The notes: generated by a model not told the origin, from the letters alone. 64,000 nucleotides of DNA from DOZZ01 sp963792655 (GCA_963792655.1 CAWBWU010000003.1:992001-1056000); one strand, 5' to 3'. Shown: positions 9,177 to 20,537, counted from the first letter of the stretch. A program made the numbers and translations.

Positions 9177-10780
9177 GACTTATGCGGCTTTCTTTCCTTT
9201 TTGTTCTTGCTTTCGCTACTCAGCTCGTCGTGCCCGCGCAGACGCTGAACCCTCACAAGCTGCTCGAGCCGCCATCTGACACCTGGCCCACTTACAACGG
9301 GGATTACTCGGGGCGCCGGAATAGTCCGCTGACGCAGATCAATCCCGGTAACGTGCGCGGCCTGTCGCTCGCGTGGATGTACCGGATCACGAACGTCGGC
9401 GCGCAGCGCGGCGTCGGCAATCCCACGATCAAATCGACGCCGCTGCTGGTGAACGGCATCCTCTATTTCACCATCCCCGACCATATCTGGGCCGTGGACG
9501 CGCGTACCGGCGAAGAGCTCTGGCGGTACGACTGGGTCGACAAAGGCGGGCACCTGGTAGGCAACCGTGGCGTCGGCATGTACGGCAACTGGCTGTACTT
9601 CCTGGGTCCGGACGGCTGGTTCATCTCGCTCAACGCAAAGGACGGCAAAGAGCGCTGGCGCAAAAAGATCGCTGACGAGAAGCTGCAATATTTCACCACC
9701 ATGGCGCCGATGATTGTTCACGACCACGTGATCGTTGGTGTCGGCGGAGACGCGATGGATGTGCCGGGCTATCTGGAATCGCGCAACCCGGAGACGGGCG
9801 AACTCGAATGGCGCTGGAACAGTGAACCGCGCGCCGGTGAGCCTGGCGCCGAGACCTGGCCTAACAAGGGCGCTATGGAACACGGCGGCGGCATGACGTG
9901 GCTTCCCGGAACCTACGATCCGGAGCTGAACCTTCTTTATTGGGGCACCGGGAATCCGAATCCGGTCTATGCCGGCCAGGGCCGCAATGGCACGAACCTG
10001 TGGACCTGTTCGATCGTGGCGCTCAACCCCGACACAGGCAAGCTGGTCTGGTACTTCCAGGCATCTCCGCACGACACCCACGATTGGGACAACGTCGAAA
10101 CGCCGGTGCTTTTTGACGGCGAAGTGAATGGAAAACCCCGCAAGCTTTTAGCGCAGGCCGCGCGCAACGGATACTTCTTTGTGCTCGACCGCGCGACGGG
10201 TCAGAACGTCGTCAGCGCGCCTTTCGTTGGCGCGAATTGGGCGAAGGGCGTCGACGCCAAAGGCCAGCCGATTCCCGATTCCGCAAAAGAGCCCAAGGTG
10301 GACGGCTCGCTGATCAACACGCCCGCGGCCGGCGGCACCAACTGGATGCCACCCAGTATGGATCCCAAGCTCGGTCTCTTCTATGTGAATGCCACCCGGG
10401 GCTACAGCGTTACGTACTTGACGGATACAGACGAACGGCCCGAGGGCTACGGCGGATCCGGCCGCAACCTGTGGTCACAGCATGTGCTCGAAGCGATCGA
10501 CTACAAAACCGGTAAGCTGCGCTGGGCACACGAATACTCCGCCGCGAGCGGCGGCGGACTCGGTGGGCCGGGAATCCTGACGACCTCGTCGCGGCTCCTC
10601 TTCACGGGTGACTACGCCAACAACCTGATCGCCTACCAGTCAGCCACAGGCGAAGCGTTGTGGCATTTCCGCATGCCATTCCCGCTGACGAACGGGCCTA
10701 TGACCTACCAGCTCGATGGCCGGCAATACGTGGTCGTTGGTGCCGGGGATACGTTGTACGCCTTTGCGCTAGCTCGCTAA
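9173..10780 (+). CDS. PQQ-dependent alcohol dehydrogenase-like quinoprotein
   Basis: A 535-residue secreted beta-propeller with at least five tryptophan-docking blades visible (VDARTGEELW, LNAKDGKERW, LNPDTGKLVW, YKTGKLRW and SATGEALW). The family hallmark YFQASPHDTHDWD is present. The position where methanol/ethanol dehydrogenases carry the vicinal Cys-Cys pair reads DKGGHLVGNRGVGMYG, with no cysteine. Only one cysteine (NLWTCSIV) is evident in the whole chain. The start overlaps the diheme cytochrome gene. The enzyme would oxidise a periplasmic alcohol or sugar and pass electrons to the cytochrome. Lack of the disulfide leaves open whether PQQ is bound in the usual way. The gene is intact. 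Confidence 0.88.
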   Translation: MRLMRLSFLFVLAFATQLVVPAQTLNPHKLLEPPSDTWPTYNGDYSGRRNSPLTQINPGNVRGLSLAWMYRITNVGAQRGVGNPTIKSTPLLVNGILYFTIPDHIWAVDARTGEELWRYDWVDKGGHLVGNRGVGMYGNWLYFLGPDGWFISLNAKDGKERWRKKIADEKLQYFTTMAPMIVHDHVIVGVGGDAMDVPGYLESRNPETGELEWRWNSEPRAGEPGAETWPNKGAMEHGGGMTWLPGTYDPELNLLYWGTGNPNPVYAGQGRNGTNLWTCSIVALNPDTGKLVWYFQASPHDTHDWDNVETPVLFDGEVNGKPRKLLAQAARNGYFFVLDRATGQNVVSAPFVGANWAKGVDAKGQPIPDSAKEPKVDGSLINTPAAGGTNWMPPSMDPKLGLFYVNATRGYSVTYLTDTDERPEGYGGSGRNLWSQHVLEAIDYKTGKLRWAHEYSAASGGGLGGPGILTTSSRLLFTGDYANNLIAYQSATGEALWHFRMPFPLTNGPMTYQLDGRQYVVVGAGDTLYAFALAR

Positions 10781-10798
10781 GTTCGGCCCGGCTGCCGC

Positions 10799-10981
10799 TA
10801 TGGCATCGTTCTTTCGTGGGAAGGAGAGTACGCGCAGTCCCGCGCACAACTGACTGCCGTACTCGATTCGCATCCTGGGTACTATGATGCTCAACTTGCG
10901 TTGATTCGCGTCGAACTTTGGTCTGATCGCCCTGAAGCTGCGGCTCACAACCCCAACCGGAACTTGCCGAAGGTTAGACTC
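10799..10981 (+). pseudogene. TPR-domain remnant without start
   Basis: Directly after the quinoprotein stop, in the same frame, about 55 codons read as a tetratricopeptide-like segment: YGIVLSWEGEYAQSRAQLTA, then VLDSHPGYYDAQLALIRVEL, then WSDRPEAAA. It resembles the TPR part of YaiO-type outer-membrane proteins. There is no start codon of its own, and the segment runs into a stop at 10981 that overlaps the end of the GH116 gene. It is best read as the debris of a deleted or recombined TPR gene. Read-through from the quinoprotein would be another way to express it. Confidence 0.5.
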
Positions 10982-13650
10982 GCCTCTTGACCAAGAGATG
11001 GTCGCCTTCTCGCAGCTCGACGCCGCGTGAGAGTTTTACCGTGAACTGCCCATCGTCTATCGACGTCGTAGCGGCGATGTTCTGACCGGCAACACTCACC
11101 GAGACCGAACCCGCGCTCAACCAGGCGAGACGCAAATTGCGGCATGCGAGGTGCCCAGCGTCCACTGCGATCGTGAACTCATTCGGCTTTTGCGTAAACG
11201 TTCCCCAACCGGTTCCGTTGGACCAGAACGATTTGAACTGGGCGGAGCGAATGCGAGGCATTGCAGTGACAACTTGCGTGCGCGCGTCGTAACTGAATCC
11301 GCTGAGCGCCGGAATCGCAGACCAGCTCGCCATCGCACGCGCGTAGTGGTGGCCGCATTCGGCTTCATCCCACGGGTTGCGGCGTTCGCCATCATAGCGG
11401 CGGCGAATGTTGCCGATCAGTTCAACGCCGCGATCGGTCATCCCTTCAAACATCATCAGGATGGCAGCGGAGTACTCGAAGCCCGTCATGATCTCGGCGA
11501 AATAGGGAAAAGGAACTGCGGGCCGCTTGGCTTTGCCGTAATCGCAGATGACCAGCGCCGCTTCATCATTCAGTGCATAGACGCGCTGCACAGACTCATG
11601 CTGATCCAGCCGCCGCTTGTAGTTGTAGCGATAAATCGAATCGAGCGTCTTGTGCGCATGCTCGCGATCAACCAGCATCCCCAAGTCCGGCGATGTGTGC
11701 GAAGTATTGTCCAAGCAGTTGGTCCACCAGGCAGCCTTCACCGACCTGCAGATCAGGAACCTCGGTGTTCGCCGTGCCCATGCTGCTCATCAGCCCCTTG
11801 GCGATCTGGTCGCGCGGCATGCCGCGAACTTGCTGGATGTAGTATTCGCCGTTGAACAGATTGGCGTCGATCCATTTGCTGCCCCGCGCGAACAAGTCAC
11901 GATACGTTGCAGCGGATGCGCTATCTCCGGCGTGTTGCGCCATCTCTTCGGCAGCGCGGAGAGCGCCCAGGTACCAGACGCCGCAGAGCGGATTGGGCCC
12001 GAAGAATTCTACGTCGTAGGTGTTGTGCTGCGCGCCTTCCATCACGCCGTCGCGATTCGCATCCCAACCGCCGGGTACCCACGCGAACTCAATCGCGCGC
12101 TTCGCCGCCGGCCATAGCTTTCGCAGCCATGCGTCATCGCCCGAAATCTTCCAGTCGAGATACAGGTGCATGATCTGGCCCATCTGCCCGTCAGCCGCAG
12201 AGATGCCGTTCTGTTGTTTGCCGTCCGGCAGCAACTGGCGAAATCCCATCGCGCCGCGCTCATCGGTGCAGTAGCCGAAAGCCGATTCGCGCAACGATCG
12301 CGCCAGGCTTGGGAACAAAAAGTTGGTTGCGGTCTCGTAGTTCCACACATGCGTGCAGTTTCCAAAGCAGCAGCCGGACTGATCGTTGCTTCCTTCAAAG
12401 CCGTGGAAAGCACCGTCCGCGGTTCGAAACGAAGTTGTCGAAACCAGCGTCGACAGATTCGCCATCGCAGCTTCCTTGATAACGGCCGGAAGCGTTGTCG
12501 CGCGCATCGCCTCAGTGAACCGGCGCGTGCGCGTTTCCAGTTCAGTCAGATGCTCCACCGCATACTGAGCCGCGCCGAGCGCATCCGGGAAGCGCGTGCA
12601 GTAGTGATTGCCGATGACCGTTTTCTCATCGCCCTTGGGCGCCATCCACCCGCAACGTTCGGGCGTGCGATTCGGGAAATGCCACGCGAGCACAAAAGTG
12701 AAATCGGCCGATGCACCGGCGGCAATGGTCTTCGTGACGCAGAGTGAGCCGACGGTGTCTCGCACGGGCGCCTCCGGCCCCAGTTCTCCATCGCTTGAGA
12801 AATCGTCCCAAAACGCCAACGGCCCGACGCGCCACATCGACCCGCCGCGCCAACCGCGAAGCGCAGAGATTTTGGCATCGTCACCGCTCAGCGCACAAAG
12901 CGCAAAGGAACCAGCATTGACATCGGCTGAGGGCAGGAACGGATTGCGCATCACCAGCGCCTCCATGCCGCGCCCCGTTACGCGTTCGGTCGACCGCCCC
13001 TGCGTCCCGACGGGGTTGTCGATCGAATAAGCGATCGCCACCTTAGCCGCGGCACGGCTGGGATTGGTGACTCGATACCGCAGGATCGCCACAGGCAAGC
13101 CACTCGCATCGGCATCGTGAGGAATGAACGGGGTGAACGCATTCAGTTGGACATTGACGCCCAGCGTGCGATCGGCAAAATCAATATGCGCCAAGGGGAA
13201 TTCGCCCGTGAACGTGGCGCTTTCCAGGCGGGGCAAACCGGGCACGTTGTTCGAACCCAGGCCGGATGCTCCTTCGTACGGCGGCATGATCCGGCTTTCC
13301 AGGACGCGCGACACCGGACTTCCTTCGCCGGTCTTCACCCAGATTGCAGGGAAAGCGTATTGCGGCGAGCGGTGCTTGTCAGGCCGGTTGAATATCTCCC
13401 AATCGCGCAACTGCCCCCGGCCGCCCAAACTAATGCTGCCCGCGCCGACGCCGCCGAGCGGGAACGCCAGCATTGCGAGTTGCCGCCCCGTAAACGTTCG
13501 CGGGTAGTTGACGCCCTGTGGGCCCGGCGCCGGCTTGTGTTTTGAGCTGGGCGTATCAGGCGGCGCCCCGGCCGCGCCGGCTTCCGCGGTAATGCCCGCG
13601 AGCGCCACAGTCTGGAGAAATCGCCGCCGTCCCTGCTTTCGGTTTGCCAT
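10974..13650 (-). CDS. GH116 family glycoside hydrolase (beta-glucosidase/glucosylceramidase-like), one frameshift
   Basis: A Tat signal (RRRFLQTVALAG) leads a GH116 protein of about 890 residues. The N-terminal domain shows AFPLGGVGAGSISLGGRGQL. The catalytic domain has CCFGNCTHVWNYETA and HNTYDVEFFGPNPLCG (with the candidate nucleophile Glu). After a frame change near 11690 it ends with EIMTGFEYSAAILMMFEG and RRNPWDEAECGHHYARAMAS, both GH116 signatures. Only one indel is needed. The ATG at 13650 has AGGAG five bases upstream and is preferred over the ATG at 13656. Family members cleave beta-linked glucose, xylose or GlcNAc from lipids or oligosaccharides. It is divergent from ispG, with about 45 bases between. 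Confidence 0.85.
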
Positions 13651-13695
13651 CCACACTCCTTGTTAAACTAGAGTTTCCCCTACAGGAGGGCTTTC

Positions 13696-14937
<1,242 letters not shown>

Positions 14938-14988
14938 ATTTTGGAACTTTCCTGAACTACTGCGTATCTGATTCAGGTAGAGGTGTCC

Positions 14989-15504
14989 ATGTCTCCTGCC
15001 GAAAGCGAATACTCACAGCCGTATACGAATGGAACGTCTGCGCATGGGAGCTCGCCGCAGCCTGAAGGCGGCACTTTCCGTATTGTGAACCGCGTACTTG
15101 ACTGGATCACCAGCGACCGTATGCAGTTCATCAACATCACCGATCGCATCAACGAAGTCGTACGTAAAAGCGGCGTGAAGGATGGTCTGGTTCATCTGCA
15201 GTCGCTGCACACGACCGCATCGGTCTTCATCAACGAGTGGCAGGACGCGCTGACGCACGACGTGCGCACGTTCTTCGATCAGTTCGCGCCGCGCGATTCC
15301 TACTACCGTCACAACGACCCTGCTTATTCCGATTGCGAGCGCCAAAACGCAGATTCGCATCTGCGCGGGCTGGTGATGGGACCGACCCTCTGCTTGCAGG
15401 TACGCAACTCTGCCGTGCTGTTGGGCACGTGGCAGAACATTGTGCTTGCCGAATTCGACGGGCCGCGCAGCCGTTCGATGGCCATCCAGGTACAAGGCAT
15501 ATAG
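14989..15504 (+). CDS. yjbQ: YjbQ/UPF0047 family protein
   Basis: The last 140 residues match the UPF0047 fold: LHTTASVFINEW with the conserved His and Glu, then YYRHNDPAYSDCERQNADSH, then LGTWQNIVLAEFDGPRSR. About 35 N-terminal residues are Ser/Pro-rich and not part of the domain. Translation can start at GTG 14983 or ATG 14989; the ATG is chosen because AGAGG lies five bases upstream. Some family members show weak thiamine-phosphate synthase activity, but the physiological role is unsettled. It lies 50 bases downstream of ispG and 12 bases before DUF2203. Confidence 0.88.
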   Translation: MSPAESEYSQPYTNGTSAHGSSPQPEGGTFRIVNRVLDWITSDRMQFINITDRINEVVRKSGVKDGLVHLQSLHTTASVFINEWQDALTHDVRTFFDQFAPRDSYYRHNDPAYSDCERQNADSHLRGLVMGPTLCLQVRNSAVLLGTWQNIVLAEFDGPRSRSMAIQVQGI

Positions 15505-15516
15505 AATCGTGTCTTC

Positions 15517-15948
15517 ATGGCACGGTACTTTACGCTGACCGAAGCACGGTCAAAGCTTGCGGCCGCAGAGCGCGCCATTCGCGAGGTGCTGCAATCGCGA
15601 GCGGTGTTTGAAGAGTCGGAACAGAAACTTCAATCACTCATTCAACGCATCTTCGTTTCGGGCGGAATGCTGGTTGACCGCACCACCGTAGAACTGCTCA
15701 AGACAAACAAAGAGACAAGCGGCCAGCGCTTAAAGGCCGCCGCAGAGGAACTCGAAGACATCGGCTGCCTGATCAAAGATCTGCAGATCGGGCTCATCGA
15801 TTTTCCGACTCTTTACCGTGGCGAAGAAGTGTATCTTTGCTGGCGCCTGGGCGAAGACGACATCGCTTACTGGCACGGTGTACACGAAGGTTTCGCCGGC
15901 CGCAAAACTATTGACCAGGAATTTGTGGACCACCACTCGGCAGAGTAG
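15517..15948 (+). CDS. DUF2203 family protein
   Basis: A 143-residue protein matching DUF2203: it opens with RYFTLTEARSKLA. Conserved features in the C-terminal half are GCLIKDLQIGLIDFPTLYRG, EVYLCWRLGEDDIAYWH and GVHEGFAGR. No membrane segment or signal is seen. It is the last gene of the ispG run and meets the histidine kinase gene tail to tail with seven bases between. Function unknown; the family is spread over many phyla as a small single-domain protein. Confidence 0.87.
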   Translation: MARYFTLTEARSKLAAAERAIREVLQSRAVFEESEQKLQSLIQRIFVSGGMLVDRTTVELLKTNKETSGQRLKAAAEELEDIGCLIKDLQIGLIDFPTLYRGEEVYLCWRLGEDDIAYWHGVHEGFAGRKTIDQEFVDHHSAE

Positions 15949-15955
15949 TGGATTG

Positions 15956-17755
15956 CTACACTACCTCGCTCAACAGGCTCTGGATTTGAACCATCAGTGC
16001 TTTCTGATTGAACGGCTTCGGTAGAAAGCGAATGTCCGGCGGCAGCGAGGAAGCCGCAATTTTGCTCGAGGAAAATCCGGAGATCAAAAGGAACTTCGTC
16101 TCGGGGTGAAGCGGAACGAACTGCCGGATCAACTCGGGTCCGGTCATCCGCGGCATCTGCACATCGCTGACGACGACGTCGATGTGGCCTTGATGCAGGT
16201 CGGCTACCAGCAGCGCTTCTTCTCCGTCGCGAGCTTCCAGCACGCGGTAATTGTGACGCTCCAGAATTTTCCGGATCAACAGACGCACGGGATGATCGTC
16301 TTCGACAACCAGAATAGTCTTCTTGTCCGGCGCTTGCGATTCATCGATGTACGCAAAGGGGTCGGCTTCCAAGGCAGGGATGCCAAACTTCACTTCGGTG
16401 CCCGAGCCGGGTTGACTGCTGATATCGAGGAAGCCTTTGTAATCACGGATAAGACCTTGCGCGACTGAAAGGCCCAGGCCAACGTGGCCATCCTGCTTGC
16501 GCGTCGTAAAGAACGGATCGAAAACCTTGGTGAGCGTTTCTTTGCTCATGCCCTCGCCACTGTCGCGCACCGTCACTGCCGCAAACTGGCGCGCCGCGCG
16601 GTAGCCTTCCGGCGGCTCGATGCTCACGTTGTGCGTGTTGATGGTGATTGTGCCGGAGGAAGAGATTGCCTCGCGCGCGTTGCTGATCAGGCTGAACAGG
16701 ATTTGCTCAATCTGGCCGGGGTCGGCACTGGTGTTGCGAAGCTTCGGATCGAGCTTGCATTCGATGGTGATGCCCGGTGCAAGGCGGCTTTCGATGCGCG
16801 GCAGAAAGCTCGTGATCGCATCGTTGATATTCAACTCCTGGTGCGTGACGAAGGTCGTGCGAGAGATGTTTGAGAGTTGGCGCACAACGCTCGTGATCTT
16901 TTGCGCGGTGTCGTTCATCTCGGCTACCAGGTCGCGCTGCTCCGTTGAGAGGCCCTCGCTGTGCAGCAGGAGATCACCATTGCCGAGCATCCTCGTCAAC
17001 AGGTTGCTAAGTGAATGGGCGGTGGTTTCGGCCAGCCGCTCGACGGCACGGATCGTCTGTTCCTGCCTTTGCTGCTTCTCTTCCCAACTGCGCAGCGTAA
17101 TGTCGCGCATGGTAAAAATGGCAGCGCCGAATGCGCGGGAGGTCGCGTTGCCTGCGGACACCTCTGCTTCGATCTGTTGATGACGGCCATCGCGCGAGAT
17201 CAGCGCGAGCTCGCGGCCTAAACTAAGCGGCTCTTCATTCAACATCGCAAGGCGAATCAGGTCGTCCGTTACAACATGCCCGTCCTGTTCGAACGGCATG
17301 ATGCTGCGGTAATGCTGCCCTGATGCCTCTTCCAGAGTCCAGCCTGTCAGGTGCTGCGCGACTGGATTCAGATATTGGACCTTCTCTTCGCTATCAACAA
17401 TGACGATGCCGTCTGCCGCAGTATTCAGCGCGGTGTAGAGCCACATAGTGTGGCGCGATTCGAGCGCTTCCGGAAGTAATGAAATTCCGTTAATCTGAGT
17501 TCGCCAGAGCCGTACGGGTAAGCCGGAACGCCGGCGGGCAGCTTCCGCCAGGGACTCACGGCTCGCTTGGGGTTGTCCGGCCAGCCCGACAATTAACAGG
17601 TCAGGACGGCTGTCGGTCCCCGTATCGGGAACCTCGGCCAGGGAAGCTGCGACGGCGATCACGTGATACCCCGCGTGCGCCAGTTCGCGTTGCAAGCCCT
17701 CGGCGGTTTCGGGACTGTCCTCCACGAGAACGACTTTAATCTGGTTGTTTTGCAT
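15956..17755 (-). CDS. Hybrid histidine kinase with degenerate N-terminal receiver
   Basis: A soluble 599-residue kinase. Residues 5-85 look like a receiver (VVLVEDS), but the phospho-acceptor position is glycine (LLIVGLAG, Gly57), so it is probably not phosphorylated. A PAS domain follows at about 105-225. The H-box is unusual (ETTAHSLSNLLT, His247, where GVAHDFNN is common). The HATPase domain has LFSLISNAREAI, DSGEGM and GLGLSVAQG. A functional receiver ends the protein (LVVEDD, VVSDVQMP with Asp531, LPKPF). There are no membrane helices, so signals are probably cytoplasmic. It lies head to head with the acyltransferase operon across a 330-base region, but no regulatory link is shown. Confidence 0.9.
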   Translation of the reverse strand: MQNNQIKVVLVEDSPETAEGLQRELAHAGYHVIAVAASLAEVPDTGTDSRPDLLIVGLAGQPQASRESLAEAARRRSGLPVRLWRTQINGISLLPEALESRHTMWLYTALNTAADGIVIVDSEEKVQYLNPVAQHLTGWTLEEASGQHYRSIMPFEQDGHVVTDDLIRLAMLNEEPLSLGRELALISRDGRHQQIEAEVSAGNATSRAFGAAIFTMRDITLRSWEEKQQRQEQTIRAVERLAETTAHSLSNLLTRMLGNGDLLLHSEGLSTEQRDLVAEMNDTAQKITSVVRQLSNISRTTFVTHQELNINDAITSFLPRIESRLAPGITIECKLDPKLRNTSADPGQIEQILFSLISNAREAISSSGTITINTHNVSIEPPEGYRAARQFAAVTVRDSGEGMSKETLTKVFDPFFTTRKQDGHVGLGLSVAQGLIRDYKGFLDISSQPGSGTEVKFGIPALEADPFAYIDESQAPDKKTILVVEDDHPVRLLIRKILERHNYRVLEARDGEEALLVADLHQGHIDVVVSDVQMPRMTGPELIRQFVPLHPETKFLLISGFSSSKIAASSLPPDIRFLPKPFNQKALMVQIQSLLSEVV

Positions 17756-18085
17756 AACCCAGTATTTCTAATTCGTTAGATAGTACCGTGTTTCTGAGTG
17801 TAGAATGCGATTAACCGAAGTGGCATAATCGAAGTTGCCACTTCTCTGTCTGAGATGCTTGCGGTAGTCTACGCAAATAAGATGCTCTTTTGTTTCAGTA
17901 GCATGTGGGGATACAACAGCAATCAAAACAGATACGGTTTCGGAGATACCCCGCCCTCTTCAAGTGGCCAAGGGAGAATTCTTTCTTTTGAAATTGTATC
18001 GAAATTTGTAGCGCGTCTGTGCGTTGCTGGGCTATATTCGTCCTAACATCTAACGGGCCATCGTTGTACACGTTATTGAGCGAAC
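17756..18085. other. Divergent intergenic region, 330 bases
   Basis: This AT-richer stretch separates the minus-strand hybrid kinase from the plus-strand acyltransferase operon and must hold promoters for both. It contains one clear palindrome (17817-17844, annotated separately). No tRNA, riboswitch fold or conserved small ORF was recognised. Confidence 0.6.
17817..17844. repeat. 9-bp perfect inverted repeat, possible operator
   Basis: GAAGTGGCA and TGCCACTTC face each other across a 10-base spacer, centred about 255 bases before the acyltransferase start and 75 bases before the kinase start. No T-run follows on either strand, so it is not a typical terminator. The dyad size suits a dimeric regulator, but this is inference only. 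Confidence 0.4.
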
Positions 18086-18928
18086 ATGCTTTTGACAGCT
18101 AGAAAGCTGAATTCACCGCGTGCGTTTGTCTTACTCGCGCCCAAAGGGGCGGAGTTGGCCCCCTTTTCCGGAGACATCCTCGAGTCTGACGATTGGCATA
18201 CGCAATTAATGAGCCAAATGCAGCGGCTGCGGGGGCGTGTGTACCTGAACGACGGGGCAATCCAGAGCACCGAGCTTAGTCCGGATCAACGCCACATCTC
18301 TGACGCGGATGACGAGAGCTGGCATCTTCTAACAGTTAACTCCACACAACGTGTGCTGGGCTGCGCACGTTTCCATCTGCATCCAAATACAGTCAGCTTC
18401 GAACAACTCGGCATCCGGCATGCTTCGATTGTGAGGTCTGCGCAATGGGCTGCACCGATGCGCTCTGCAGTACATACGGAACTGCGGCGCGCACAGCGTG
18501 CGGGTTTTCGCTATCTCGAACTGGGCGGTTGGGCATTAGCCGATGAACTCCGCGGTACGACCGAGGCATTACAGTTTGCGCTCTCGACGTTTTCGTGGTC
18601 TCAGTTGATAGGCGGTGCGCTCGGCATCGGCACCGTCACCGAACGGAATTCTTCCGCTGCGATTCTTCGCCGGTTGGGAGGATTGCCGCTCGAATGGGGA
18701 GGCTCGCCGATTCCTCCCTATTACGACGAGCGTTATCGCTGCGGCATGGAACTGCTTCGATTCGACTCCCGCTACCCCAACCCCAAGTACGGCCCCACCA
18801 TTGAAAATCTAAGAGATGAAATCGCGCGGCTGCCCATCGTGTGCCCCGTGTCGGAAAATTCGTCTGAGCGATCTGTTCTGGTTCCGAGCCGTTCTGAACT
18901 GCGCTGGAACGCACTGACCGCCGCATAA
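18086..18928 (+). CDS. N-acyl amino acid / AHL synthase-like acyltransferase (GNAT fold)
   Basis: A 280-residue protein, first gene of a four-gene operon. Its layout is that of the LuxI/FeeM acyl-ACP-dependent synthases: an N-terminal RGRVYLNDGAIQ, a central acidic-aromatic stretch (DADDESWHLL), a GCARF strand, then the GNAT-like core ELGGWALADELRGTTEAL, and IGTVTERNSSAAILRRLGG. Related PEP-CTERM/exosortase-associated acyltransferases share this fold. The expected reaction is transfer of an acyl chain from acyl-ACP to an amino group. The acceptor (amino acid, homoserine lactone or amine) cannot be read from the sequence. The gene is intact and followed within 10 bases by the flavoenzyme gene. 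Confidence 0.7.
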   Translation: MLLTARKLNSPRAFVLLAPKGAELAPFSGDILESDDWHTQLMSQMQRLRGRVYLNDGAIQSTELSPDQRHISDADDESWHLLTVNSTQRVLGCARFHLHPNTVSFEQLGIRHASIVRSAQWAAPMRSAVHTELRRAQRAGFRYLELGGWALADELRGTTEALQFALSTFSWSQLIGGALGIGTVTERNSSAAILRRLGGLPLEWGGSPIPPYYDERYRCGMELLRFDSRYPNPKYGPTIENLRDEIARLPIVCPVSENSSERSVLVPSRSELRWNALTAA

Positions 18929-18937
18929 CCGGTGCGC

Positions 18938-20537
18938 ATGCGGACAGCGCTGCAACTCGAGGCACTGACCGAGTTCCGGCGTGTACTCGGCAATGATTTC
19001 GTTTCGATCAAAGAAGACCAGCTAGCCGCAGCCGAACGCGCCACATTCGAAACGTCCCAGGAGATACCGGTTATCCTCCGGCCTGCCGACCGCGCGCAGG
19101 TGAGTGACACATTACGCGTTGCCAATCAGTTTGGCGTCGCACTCTACCCGATCAGCAGCGGAAAGAATTGGGGCTACGGCTCGCGAGTGCCGGTCGAGAC
19201 CGGTTGCGCGCTGCTCGATCTAAGCCGGATGAACCGGATCACCGGCTTCAGCGAAGAATCGGGCTACGTCACCGTTGAGCCGGGCGTGACGCAGCGGGCT
19301 CTGCACGAATTTTTGACCGAGCGCCGATCGCGGTTGTGGATGGATGCGACCGGCTCGAGCCCCGACTGCAGCCTGATCGGAAACGCAATGGAGCGCGGGT
19401 TCGGTCACACGCCTTACAGCGATCATTTCGCAAACGTGTGCGGCCTCGAAGTAGTGCTGGCTAACGGAGACGTGATCGAAACCGGTCTGTCCGGATTGCC
19501 CGGCTCAAAGACGGGTCCTGTTTATCGATGGGGAGTAGGACCCAGTGTGGATGGGCTGTTCTCGCAATCGAATCTCGGCATCGTTACTCGCGCGACGATC
19601 TGGCTGATGCCCGCGCCAGAATATTTTCAGGCGTTCTTCTTTCAGGGTGAGGGGGATGAGTCGCTCGCGCCGTTGATCGATGCGTTGCGGCCCTTGCGCC
19701 TGGATGGAACTTTGCGCAGCGCGGTACACATCGGCAACGACTACAAGGTCATGGGCGGCATCCAGCAGTTTCCGTGGGGCGAGCCGATGCCGCTGACGCC
19801 GGAACGCATGAAGCATTTCCAGAACGCGCTGAAGTTTTCGCGCTGGAGCGGCTCAGGCGCACTGTATGGAACCACCGTGCAAGTTGCTGAGGCGCGGCGT
19901 CTCTTGCGCCAAGCTCTGAAAGGAAAGGTCAGCCGATTGCGCTTTATGGATGACCGCATGATCCGCATTGCCTCGCGCTTCACGCGGCCATACAAGATGT
20001 TGACGGGGCTCGACCTCCGGCGCACGCTCGCGCTTGTTGCGCCCGGTTTACGGCTTGCTGCAGGGACTCCCGACAAAAGAGACGTTGGGCAGCGCGTACT
20101 GGCGTAAGCGCATGCCGGTACCCGCTGACCCTCAACCTGACCGCGATGGCTGTGGGTTGCTATGGTGCGCGCCGGTAGCGCCGATCGATGGCGGTGAGGC
20201 GCGCAAGATGGTCGATATCGCGGAGTCCACACTGCTGGCGCACGGATTCGAGCCGATGATCTCGCTCACGCTGCTGACCGAACGCACACTCGCGAGCGTG
20301 ATCTCGATCAGCTACGACCGCGACATTGATGGTGAAGACGCCAAGGCGATGGCTTGCTATCGCGAGCTTGAACACAAGCTGCAGGATGCGGGCTTTTACT
20401 CGTACCGGCTGAGCATTGCTTCGATGCGCATGCAGGAGAGCCGCGGCCCTTACAGCCGTCTGTTACAAGACATCAAACATGCGGTGGACCCGAAAGGCGT
20501 ACTGGCGCCGGGCCGCTACATTCCGGTGCGAACATAA
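18938..20537 (+). CDS. FAD-linked oxidase, 4-cresol dehydrogenase/VAO-like, one frameshift
   Basis: The FAD-binding half shows PISSGKNWGYGSRVPVETG and LDLSRMNRITGFSEESGYVT, then VEPGVTQ, close to the flavoprotein subunit of p-cresol methylhydroxylase. A frame change near 20040 joins it to the cap and C-terminal half (YWRKRMPVP, later DPKGVLAPGRYIP). Enzymes of the vanillyl-alcohol-oxidase family commonly oxidise para-substituted phenols (family knowledge); the substrate here is unproven. The start may be ATG 18938 or GTG 18932, both just after the acyltransferase stop. The next gene begins 14 bases after its stop. The indel could be a sequencing error. Confidence 0.82.

Noticed and set aside
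17821..17840. Possible sigma-54 promoter (TGGC...TTGC)
   Set aside because: The GG to GC spacing is 15 bases rather than the 12 expected from the consensus.
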